A program made the position numbers and the translations under genes. 44,834 bases of DNA from a virus. The notes beneath the pieces are model-generated. The model was not told where the DNA came from. It made no database searches and was given only the letters and a program-made list of their open reading frames with translations. The stretch spans positions 1-44,834 of IMG/VR virus record IMGVR_UViG_3300032086_002777; one strand, written 5' to 3'. Positions 38,636 to 44,834 of this stretch are shown piece after piece (position 1 is the first letter of the stretch; every line of letters begins with the position of its first letter).

Positions 38636-40960
38636 CTAGTCCTCAGTCTTAACTGCTTCTAAGTTCGCACCGGGCTGCTGACCCAGGCTAAACTGCCATG
38701 CACGTTTTGACTCCTTCATCAGTGCTTCTTTTGGTGCTTTACACCAAATGTCGAACCGGCGCACAACTTCCATGTAGCGGCGTGCATCACCTTGAGTAAT
38801 GTAGTCAACCTTGAATCGCTGGTTGTCTTCATCTTCAGGTACACGGCACTTGTTCAACAAGTAATTCTTTATCTGCAACAACTCGCTACGGTCCAGACGG
38901 TCCTTACGCAGCACAGTCTCCAAATATATCTGGATGACATCACGCGTCACGACGTCGGCAGCGAACGGGCCAGCACGGTCCTCAATGGCGTCATCCAACA
39001 CACGTTCGATCTCTGACTTGAACGAGTTGATCATGTGCTGCTTGGCCTTGGTCATCGGTGGTGGCGCTGCTGCATTCCACTTGCTGATGTCGAGTGCCTT
39101 CAACCATGCGTACACATGTGCAGGACCATCAGTGTCTAACCACTTGAATAAGTCATCGTAGTAGTCAGGAGCCTGACGCCCTGCCAGTACTTGGTGCACC
39201 CAGAACCGACGATCATCTTGCGGTAATGGCGCAGCGTTCGAGTGATTCGAGTATCCTAATAAGTTCGGGAATATTAAGTAGTCACCTTTGGCACCAAACT
39301 TAATATTCACGTTGATCTGCGGGTTCGAGATGATCGCCTTCATACTTTCGATCACATCGTACTGGCCTTTGCCGCCGATCTTTAATTCATCTACCAATAC
39401 AAGTGTCTTCTCAAACAGCCATTCATTGAAGCCGCTCTCAAGATCCTTTGGTACGATCACTGCACAATTGTCACGGCCCATCAGTAACTGAAGTAGCTCG
39501 TACAGCCAACCTTTGCCGACGCCCGGCTCAGAAATAATCAGAGGCATCCATGGCACACGAAATTGTGGGCGCTGTATCGTCACGGCCAACCAACGTGTGA
39601 ACAGATCGCGATCATCTTTCTCTGGGAATAAGTACTCAACGTGATCTAAGAACGGCTGTATCTGAGCAGGATGTGCTTCTTCAACAGCGACTAAATCATT
39701 GCCCTTGTGGTTATTCAACATCAGTTCACCCTGCAATTCATAGATGCGTGGCTTCCCTGGAAAATACTGGATGTCCCTAAGTGTCAAACGTTCTGGGTGC
39801 TCTAGCCATAACTTAGTAAGTGGCTTACCACCGCGTTTAATATTCCCGTAAGAATTCTTAAACTCTTCTAACTTCAGATCACGCCAGCTGTCCTCACTAC
39901 GCATGTGTACGATACGGCAATTCTTTTCGATGTAGTAGAACTGGCTCAAAAATAATTCAATGTCCTGCATCTCACGCGCATCACGCGTCGCACGCGCCTC
40001 GTCCTCAGTACGTTGTACAACTGGCTCAACGTAGTCAGTGAATGAGTTCGCGATCGGTGCTGATGGTACTGCTGGTGCACCTCTTGGTGTATCGTTAGCC
40101 ACAAACTTTTCAATGGCTGGGTAAATTTCAACTTCCAGAGTCTCGTCAGGTATAGGTTGCTGCCCTGCTGGTAGTCTCTCCAGCATCACCTGCTTGATTT
40201 TCTGCTTGATCGTGTCTACCCCATACCCTTGGGCTGCCAACTGGCCAGCGTACGATACAAGGTGGCGTGTACGATCGCCCGCAGGTAACGTCTCTGGTAG
40301 TTCAAACGTCTCCTGTGTGGTGATCATAGCACTCGCGCCGCACGCGTCGCTCTCGACTTGTGGGCAGCACTTCAATAGTTCTTCACCTGTATAAGCTACT
40401 TCAGGTGTGTCTGGCAAAGCCAGTTTTACTTGGAATGGTTTGTCCGTATTTTTTAGGTGCCAAGTCCCTGGGATTCGCACCACACGGTCAAGGTTCACCA
40501 TAGCTTCATCACACGCGAACGCGATCGCTAACTGCTTCTGCACTGGCTTGAAATTTTCCAGTGGATCTATAGTTCGCCAATATACGTGATAGTTGCCTTG
40601 GCTTGACTCCACCAGCATCAAAGGCGGTGGCATTTGCTTTAAGATCGGCGCTAAGTCAGCACCATCAGTATCAACAAAGAACGCTGCTAGTTTAGTAACA
40701 GCGTTCTTGCCACGTGCGATGCTGTAGTTCATTTGAACGAACGCGCCAGCGCCTTTATTCTGCAACTCTTGAATACGTACTAGCGCGTTCTCTGGTGTAT
40801 CGTTAATTATCGACGCCAAAGGATCTGATACCTTGGCGTCACGATACTGCTTAGCTACTGTCTTATCATCCGTGAATGTTTGGAATACGAACGTATCAGA
40901 GTCTGGCTGAATCGTTTTAAGAAACGATAGAAACAGCTCTTTGTTTATCATTCGACTCAT
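38636..40960 (-). CDS. Primase-helicase (RepB/AEP-type primase fused to SF3-like helicase)
   Basis: Two-domain replication protein of 774 aa. The N-terminal primase region shows FFVDTDG (Asp97, Asp99), SSQGNYHVYW (His125) and RVVRIPGTWHLK, as in AEP/RepB-like primases. After a linker the helicase has Walker A SEPGVGKG (about 477-484) and Walker B LVLVDEL (about 520-526), with the conserved EKTL and PFPNLLGYSNHSN-like sensor. This is the DUF5906-type plan of many phages. ATG 40960 follows AAGGGG; the start overlaps the preceding gene by 44 bases. Confidence 0.9.
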   Translation of the reverse strand: MSRMINKELFLSFLKTIQPDSDTFVFQTFTDDKTVAKQYRDAKVSDPLASIINDTPENALVRIQELQNKGAGAFVQMNYSIARGKNAVTKLAAFFVDTDGADLAPILKQMPPPLMLVESSQGNYHVYWRTIDPLENFKPVQKQLAIAFACDEAMVNLDRVVRIPGTWHLKNTDKPFQVKLALPDTPEVAYTGEELLKCCPQVESDACGASAMITTQETFELPETLPAGDRTRHLVSYAGQLAAQGYGVDTIKQKIKQVMLERLPAGQQPIPDETLEVEIYPAIEKFVANDTPRGAPAVPSAPIANSFTDYVEPVVQRTEDEARATRDAREMQDIELFLSQFYYIEKNCRIVHMRSEDSWRDLKLEEFKNSYGNIKRGGKPLTKLWLEHPERLTLRDIQYFPGKPRIYELQGELMLNNHKGNDLVAVEEAHPAQIQPFLDHVEYLFPEKDDRDLFTRWLAVTIQRPQFRVPWMPLIISEPGVGKGWLYELLQLLMGRDNCAVIVPKDLESGFNEWLFEKTLVLVDELKIGGKGQYDVIESMKAIISNPQINVNIKFGAKGDYLIFPNLLGYSNHSNAAPLPQDDRRFWVHQVLAGRQAPDYYDDLFKWLDTDGPAHVYAWLKALDISKWNAAAPPPMTKAKQHMINSFKSEIERVLDDAIEDRAGPFAADVVTRDVIQIYLETVLRKDRLDRSELLQIKNYLLNKCRVPEDEDNQRFKVDYITQGDARRYMEVVRRFDIWCKAPKEALMKESKRAWQFSLGQQPGANLEAVKTED

Positions 40961-41156
40961 TGACTAGCGCCCCTTTTTCTTCTGACTCTGTGATGTAGCT
41001 TTGGATTCGACCAATATCACGTATGACTTTCTGAGCATCTTGGTCGTACTGCCCTGCGCAAATCGCCATCGTCAAAGGTTCGCCGTGAATGACTACATCA
41101 GCGATTGTCGTCCGCGTGGTTGGTTCAAATGACCATTTAGTTTTCGAATTTCTCAT
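40917..41156 (-). CDS. Hypothetical protein, 79 aa
   Basis: No domain seen. It begins MRNSKTKWSFEPTTRTTIAD with the shared GGTGAACT start context just upstream (the ATG reads ..AACTATG-like from 41156). The second half is helical and charged. The end overlaps the primase gene by 44 bases. Possibly a small replication accessory because of position. Confidence 0.5.
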   Translation of the reverse strand: MRNSKTKWSFEPTTRTTIADVVIHGEPLTMAICAGQYDQDAQKVIRDIGRIQSYITESEEKGALVNESNDKQRAVSIVS

Positions 41157-41182
41157 AGTTCACCGCCTTAGTCAATGTTGAG

Positions 41183-41803
41183 TTACGCTTGGGCGTCCAA
41201 GTCATCCGCGAATGTATCCAAAATTTCAACCAGCTTTTGGATGTTTGAAGTGTGTATGGCACGCTTCGCTACGACATACTTCGACGCGATTTTCAAATCA
41301 TTGAGCACGTCCAATGCTTTACGCTCTTTCTGGATTAGACGGATAATTGAGTCAGGTGAGTGGTCACTCAATAGTGTGCCGTCGATAAGTTTGGTGTCTT
41401 CGATTTTGATTGGTTTAGTCATAGTTGGAGTCTCTTCAGTTAGTTGATTTAATTCGCCAGGTGCCCAGGGATTAAACGGCCGGTCCCCTGATTTCTCGTC
41501 GCGCTCTTTGCGTATTAAGCTACGTGTGCGGTTTGCATGTTCAAAGTCTCGAATGTATCCGTTTAGGACAGCATCCCCTGCGGACTGTGCGTGTTGGAAC
41601 CTTTCAAAGCACTCCTTATAGTTCGGATTGGCGTGTCTCTCTGGCATCTCAGTGAGCCACCAATAATTTGCCCTGGCTGCGATTTCAAACGCGTGGAGGT
41701 TATCATCAGCGATCCGTATCTTACCATTGGCTTCTTGCGTGACTTTGTAAAACTTACCTTTTGTGACATGGTCATTTGAGCGTGCCATTCGTATCGCGTA
41801 CAT
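41183..41803 (-). CDS. Two-domain hypothetical protein, 206 aa, with probable internal start
   Basis: Residues 1-70 have a strand-rich fold (TKGKFYKVTQEANGKIRIAD) and 70-120 are helical. From Met128 (TMTKPIKIEDTKLIDG) a separate 79-residue helical domain begins. The DNA before Met128 reads GAAGAGACTCCAACTATG, the same ACTATG context that starts many other genes in this block, so a shorter protein from 41422 may also be made, or two genes have fused. Function unknown. Confidence 0.55.
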   Translation of the reverse strand: MYAIRMARSNDHVTKGKFYKVTQEANGKIRIADDNLHAFEIAARANYWWLTEMPERHANPNYKECFERFQHAQSAGDAVLNGYIRDFEHANRTRSLIRKERDEKSGDRPFNPWAPGELNQLTEETPTMTKPIKIEDTKLIDGTLLSDHSPDSIIRLIQKERKALDVLNDLKIASKYVVAKRAIHTSNIQKLVEILDTFADDLDAQA

Positions 41804-41806
41804 AGT

Positions 41807-42025
41807 CTACTCCGCATAGTTGTATGTTTTGACGTCGCCGCTCATCTCTATGAACGCCATGAATTGAATAGGTTCCCCTTGAGTCATAACCACATCATTT
41901 GCAGTTGTGATCTTTTTGTACACCCAGCCACGCTCACGCATTTCAGCACGCTTCAAAAACTGCTCCGGTGTCATCTCTGGCTGTGAGTATGGTGGTGTCA
42001 CGATGTCGCACACTGATGCGCTCAT
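41807..42025 (-). CDS. Hypothetical protein, 72 aa, paralog of the next gene
   Basis: Core MTPEQFLKRAEMRERGWVYK and a later QFMAFIEMSGDVKTY match the core of the 82-aa protein at 42029-42277 (shared T-P-x-Q, G-W, V-M and Q-F positions). The two genes are adjacent and likely arose by tandem duplication. The start follows GAGGACTAA-ACT. Function unknown. Confidence 0.55.
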   Translation of the reverse strand: MSASVCDIVTPPYSQPEMTPEQFLKRAEMRERGWVYKKITTANDVVMTQGEPIQFMAFIEMSGDVKTYNYAE

Positions 42026-42028
42026 AGT

Positions 42029-42277
42029 TTAGTCCTCTTTGAGTTTTGTTGATCCCATACTGAGCACGATGCCCGCTGGGGTGATGCCTAAAAATTGAAG
42101 TTCATTGCCTACTTGCTTGGACATAACCAGCTCACGCGACGGTGACATTTTCACTACGGTCCAGCCTTGCTGTGTCAGCATAGTTTGCTGTGCTAGTTGG
42201 TGCGGCGTACGCTTTGCCAACAACGCCAAACGCTTTGACCTATAGTCCATAAATGTGCCGTAGCTGATTACGTTCAT
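42029..42277 (-). CDS. Hypothetical protein, 82 aa, paralog of the preceding gene
   Basis: Contains RTPHQLAQQTMLTQQGWTVV then LQFLGITPAGIV, aligning with the 72-aa neighbour downstream. The C-terminus KLKEDxxx-type codons contain the ribosome-binding site of that neighbour, with TAA-ACT-ATG between them. No known domain. Confidence 0.55.
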   Translation of the reverse strand: MNVISYGTFMDYRSKRLALLAKRTPHQLAQQTMLTQQGWTVVKMSPSRELVMSKQVGNELQFLGITPAGIVLSMGSTKLKED

Positions 42278-42290
42278 AGTTCACACCTAT

Positions 42291-42707
42291 TTAAAATTCA
42301 AACACCACACCAGCATTCACAACTGGGCCTAGTAACGTCACTTGTACGAACGCGTAGCGCAGTGCGACTACTGGCGCGAATATCAGCCCCTTATAGTGGG
42401 TGTCAATGTGGCCTTCATAGCCTTTGATGATCACAATGGCAGAGTCCACATCAATCGGTCCAGCTGGTACAGTGTACCCCAAACCTATGAACTCTGATTT
42501 GGTATAGTGCGAGTTCGTAAACGTGCCGAACGTGACAAAATCGCCGTCGTCGTTGGTTGTTTTAAACTGGATAAAATCATTATCCTCATTATAGTTGGGG
42601 CTATCATTGTGATAGTGCTCAGTCCATACGCCGATGTTGATGGATTCGCTCGCACTGCACGCGCCGCACGCTACAAACATAGTTAAGGCTAGGATTAAAT
42701 TTTTCAT
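42291..42707 (-). CDS. PagP-like outer-membrane beta-barrel protein (putative)
   Basis: A signal peptide (MKNLILALTMFVACGACSA) is followed by a 118-residue beta-rich chain ending in Phe (GVVFEF), typical of outer-membrane barrels. The order TEHYH, YNEDND, FTNSHY, then SEFIGLGY and KGYEGH matches the PagP lipid A palmitoyltransferase pattern, where His33, Asp76 and Ser77 act; here His31 or His33, Asn65 and Ser66 would be the counterparts. The similarity is visual and the active site is not exact. Modification of lipid A to block superinfection is one possible role. Confidence 0.55.
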   Translation of the reverse strand: MKNLILALTMFVACGACSASESINIGVWTEHYHNDSPNYNEDNDFIQFKTTNDDGDFVTFGTFTNSHYTKSEFIGLGYTVPAGPIDVDSAIVIIKGYEGHIDTHYKGLIFAPVVALRYAFVQVTLLGPVVNAGVVFEF

Positions 42708-42919
42708 TGGGCTTGCTCCATACCTTCGATATAGTCTCGAAGTTCATTGTTGAATTCAGTGGCTTGGTCTAAACGTGCAAACGTTTTTATGGCCTGCTTT
42801 GCGCAGTCATCTATATTACGAGAGCGCGGCTTGTCAATGGCGTGATCCATTGAGTCAATCATACTATCTGGGCTGGTGTTGTGAGCTTCGATAAACTCAA
42901 CTAATTCTTGATAGTTCAT
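42704..42919 (-). CDS. Hypothetical protein, 71 aa
   Basis: Starts MNYQELVEFIEAHNTS, sharing its first six residues and DNA with the pentapeptide protein gene just upstream. The remainder is acidic and helical. Start and stop overlap or nearly touch the neighbours. Function unknown. Confidence 0.55.
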   Translation of the reverse strand: MNYQELVEFIEAHNTSPDSMIDSMDHAIDKPRSRNIDDCAKQAIKTFARLDQATEFNNELRDYIEGMEQAQ

Positions 42920-42924
42920 AATTT

Positions 42925-43551
42925 TCAGTCCTGTGTAGTTGGGGTGGCTGGGTGTTTTTCTAAAACGCTAAAAATTTCGTCTTTGTGCGCAGACCAAAAT
43001 TCTAGTGCTTTGCAGTTCATTCGGTCAATTTCTCCATCGTTAAATAGTCCCCAGTCTTTTATTCTGTGGTTCTGGCAGCCTATTTGCATGTGAGTGCTGG
43101 TGTAAGTCACGCCCCAAAATGGTAGATAGTCAATATTTTTGATCTCGCGACGGTTCCCAACTGTGTCCCACATGTCAGCACCTAATAGCCGTGCATCGCG
43201 TAAGTTTGCATCGCGTAAGTTTGCATCGCGTAAGTTTGCATCGCGTAAGTTTGCATCGCATAAGTCCACACTGCTTAAATTCGCGCCTATTAAATTTGCA
43301 TCGCGTAAGTTTGCTCTATCCAAAGATACTTCACGTAGGTTTGCACCGCGTAGGTTTGCACCGCCTAAGTTTGTGCCGCGTAAGTCCGCACCGCTCAGGT
43401 TTGCATGACCTAAGTCCGCACCGCATAAGTCCACACCGCGCAGGTCCACACCGCGCAGGTCCGAATTACTTAAATTTGCAGCACGGACGCCATTACCGTC
43501 CAAATACAGTTTGTGGTCTATTAAAATCTGCTTTAGTTCTTGATAGTTCAT
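42925..43551 (-). CDS. Pentapeptide-repeat protein, 208 aa
   Basis: About 21 tandem pentapeptides of the form (A/V)(D/N)L-x-x cover residues 23-127, building a right-handed square helix. Repeats RDANL at 104-119 are exact, as is their DNA. An N-terminal helix (MNYQELKQILIDHKLYLDG) and a C-terminal domain (residues 133-208, DYLPFWGVTYTS, then IGCQNHRIKDWGLF) are found in other phage proteins of this type. Some such proteins mimic DNA and inhibit gyrase, but here function is not known. Confidence 0.85.
   Translation of the reverse strand: MNYQELKQILIDHKLYLDGNGVRAANLSNSDLRGVDLRGVDLCGADLGHANLSGADLRGTNLGGANLRGANLREVSLDRANLRDANLIGANLSSVDLCDANLRDANLRDANLRDANLRDARLLGADMWDTVGNRREIKNIDYLPFWGVTYTSTHMQIGCQNHRIKDWGLFNDGEIDRMNCKALEFWSAHKDEIFSVLEKHPATPTTQD
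43192..43258. repeat. 15-bp tandem repeat inside the pentapeptide gene
   Basis: Four perfect copies of CGTAAGTTTGCATCG run through 43199-43258, after a partial copy at 43192-43198; further degenerate copies follow to about 43480. Each unit encodes one five-residue repeat. Exact copies suggest recent slippage or unequal recombination. Confidence 0.92.
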
Positions 43552-43745
43552 AGTTCGCTACCTTCGACTTTTCGTTTGAGTACGCACTCAGGTTCATTGT
43601 TAAGCGCGGCCTTGGTGATCTTTTTCATGGCTTCAAACACTAGCCCGCCATCGTTACCAGCTAACGCTGCCACTTCAAGTGCTCGCTTGAGCGCCATCAG
43701 CGTGGGGTTAGTAACCTTTACAGTTATTTCGTGGTGTGCATCCAT
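43548..43745 (-). CDS. Hypothetical small protein, 65 aa
   Basis: Begins MDAHHEITVKVTNPTLMALK with a long helix after an initial strand, a fold common in small DNA- or protein-binding factors. It ends SEL and overlaps the pentapeptide gene start as ATGA. The start follows GGCTAA-ACT. Function unknown. Confidence 0.55.
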   Translation of the reverse strand: MDAHHEITVKVTNPTLMALKRALEVAALAGNDGGLVFEAMKKITKAALNNEPECVLKRKVEGSEL

Positions 43746-43748
43746 AGT

Positions 43749-43973
43749 TTAGCCCTCACACATGGCTTCAATAATTGGATCAATGTACGCGTCGCTGGTT
43801 TCATACCAGTCCGTGCTGGACCAGTCCGTGCCTTTGTGAATTTCACAGAACTTTTCTGCGTGATAGATTAAGAACGCCACCCACTCATACTGGCCACCAC
43901 TAAATGATGCTGGTGGCTCTGGGTTATTCATGGCAAACAGTGCTATCTGCTCATGCAGTGCTAAGTCACTCAT
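43749..43973 (-). CDS. Hypothetical protein, 74 aa
   Basis: Starts MSDLALHEQIALFAMNNPEP in an ATGA overlap with the preceding gene and ends three bases before the next. It is acidic, with several Trp and Tyr. No domain was recognised. Confidence 0.55.
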   Translation of the reverse strand: MSDLALHEQIALFAMNNPEPPASFSGGQYEWVAFLIYHAEKFCEIHKGTDWSSTDWYETSDAYIDPIIEAMCEG

Positions 43974-44248
43974 AGTTTAACCTCGCTGCCGTCCTGTTTA
44001 TCCCACTGCTCACGTATGTGGTCCAGCGTTACAAATAAGCCTTGCGGCTCAAGGACCACACCAGCTACCAAAGTACTGGCCGCGCCCAGGCACTTGGCTT
44101 GCGCGTGGATAATTTCCAACGTGTCATAGAACACGGTGCGATTTGCGAACATGTCGAGCGGACTGCCAGTGGTGTGCACTGCGCCAGCGTCGCGCGCTTC
44201 ACTATACGAGTTATAGTTCGCGCTGTTGTAAAACGATAATTTGTACAT
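43970..44248 (-). CDS. Hypothetical protein, 92 aa
   Basis: No family recognised. The N-terminus has alternating Tyr, Asn and Ser (YKLSFYNSANYNSYSEARDA), then a helix and a strand-rich end (ASTLVAGVVLEPQGLFVT). Its start follows AGCAGGGACT, and its stop TGA overlaps the next ATG. Confidence 0.55.
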   Translation of the reverse strand: MYKLSFYNSANYNSYSEARDAGAVHTTGSPLDMFANRTVFYDTLEIIHAQAKCLGAASTLVAGVVLEPQGLFVTLDHIREQWDKQDGSEVKL

Positions 44249-44263
44249 AGTCCCTGCTCCGAA

Positions 44264-44755
44264 TTAGTGGCGCACGGCGCACGCGATGCGCTCGCCGTGT
44301 TGAATGTATGAGTCTACAAACGCGGCTTGATTCTCCACGAATGTTTTATGTTTGGCATAGTACGCAACTTGGCCGCGTGTATCTGCCTCAAGGATGCGCA
44401 ACGCTAGATCACTTAGACCATATTCACGCCCCGCCGCGAGGTGCAGATCCGCAACGCGGTTCTCATCAGGCGTGTTAAATCCAAGATCATGCTCAAGGTG
44501 CAGCTTGTCATGCCAAAAACGAAACAGGATATTGGTGTGCGCACTATCGTATATAGTTTGGTCACAGCCATAGTCTGCCACTGGAATCACGAACCCCACA
44601 GTGCGCGCCTTGAGATCCTTGAAATTTTCCGGTGCGTCGCTGGTTGGTCGATAATACCAGCCTTCAAGCATACAGCTTTGTGCTTGGTATATAATGAACG
44701 CGCTTAGTTCTGCCTTAGCCGCGTTTAGTTCGGTGTCTAAATATAATGTAGTCAT
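44264..44755 (-). CDS. Conserved phage-type protein, 163 aa
   Basis: The segment FRFWHDKLHLEHDLGFNTPD, then ALRILEADTRGQVAYYAKHK and FVENQAAFVDSY, is of a kind seen in other tailed phages with unknown role; the paired His and Asp could bind metal. After circularisation it follows the 61-aa gene at 23-208. Its start codon and first codons lie in the terminal repeat, so the gene is complete. Confidence 0.65.
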   Translation of the reverse strand: MTTLYLDTELNAAKAELSAFIIYQAQSCMLEGWYYRPTSDAPENFKDLKARTVGFVIPVADYGCDQTIYDSAHTNILFRFWHDKLHLEHDLGFNTPDENRVADLHLAAGREYGLSDLALRILEADTRGQVAYYAKHKTFVENQAAFVDSYIQHGERIACAVRH

Positions 44756-44834
44756 GATGTCACCTTTAAAATTTTGAGATGTCGTGATATGTGGTGTATG
44801 TATGCGCGCCGTTATGCTTTATGCATTTGGCGTT
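44744..44834. repeat. Terminal direct repeat, right copy
   Basis: Exact copy of bases 1-91. It contains the first four codons of the gene at 44264-44755 and the spacer before it. Joining the copies gives a circle of about 44,743 bp and makes the leftward gene block continuous. Confidence 0.95.

Noticed and set aside
43192-43480. CRISPR-like repeated tract
   Set aside because: Units are contiguous 15-mers without spacers and encode pentapeptides. No Cas genes apart from a stand-alone Cas4-type nuclease.
43139-43553. Rightward frames opposite the pentapeptide gene with RKFAS-type repeats
   Set aside because: Shadow of the exact 15-bp repeats; the leftward frame matches a real protein family.
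1-44834. Integrase, repressor-type lysogeny module, tRNA genes, T7-type RNA polymerase
   Set aside because: None was recognised on either strand by motif reading. Absence cannot be proved without profile searches (tRNAscan, HMM scans).

Overview
The window is a complete or near-complete genome of a tailed bacterial virus with a short tail (podovirus type). The first 91 bases (1-91) recur exactly as the last 91 (44744-44834), so the contig closes into a circle of about 44,743 bp; one gene (44264-44755) runs over the join. There is a large terminase, portal, scaffold, major capsid protein, a P22-like head-to-tail adaptor and nozzle, a fibre and two long ejection-type proteins. There is no tape measure, sheath or tail tube. 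I recognise no integrase and no phage RNA polymerase, so a virulent phage that uses host RNA polymerase is the simplest reading, although the DNA polymerase carries a Leu at the position linked to slower replication. A perfect Fur-type palindrome and a DUF3135-like gene point to a gammaproteobacterial host, probably aquatic; the genus cannot be told from the sequence.

Layout. A control region (about 1458-3944) separates two large divergent blocks. It holds an iteron- and operator-rich stretch (1458-2021), a rightward gene with a promoter flanked by dyads (2022-2540), two small leftward genes (2541-3159), and a GC-rich, hairpin-rich non-coding stretch ending in a promoter with a Fur-type box (3160-3944). 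The rightward late block (3945-24628) runs M15 peptidoglycan peptidase, TerS, HExxH protein, TerL, two zinc-ribbon proteins, portal, scaffold, decoration-like protein, major capsid, head-tail proteins, nozzle, fibre, GNAT-like protein, an S74-chaperone protein, two ejection proteins and a small membrane protein. It ends in a palindromic terminator shared with the opposite block.

The leftward block fills 24621-44755 and continues across the join through 1-1457. From the control region it runs small unknown genes, a pentapeptide-repeat protein, a PagP-like barrel, a primase-helicase, small and envelope-associated genes with a GH24 lysozyme, family A DNA polymerase, Cas4-type nuclease, 3'-5' exonuclease, VRR-NUC nuclease, SNF2-type helicase, putative ssDNA-binding proteins, ATP-dependent DNA ligase and a GroES-type co-chaperonin. 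Together these make a self-contained replication and recombination module.

Most genes overlap by 1-8 bases (ATGA, GTGA or TAATG junctions) and many share start-site sequences, so translational coupling is widespread. Five genes of under 60 codons were added by hand at 14973-15065, 25405-25578, 26570-26680, 27769-27903 and 32161-32334. Several starts were moved downstream to ATG codons with good ribosome-binding sites.
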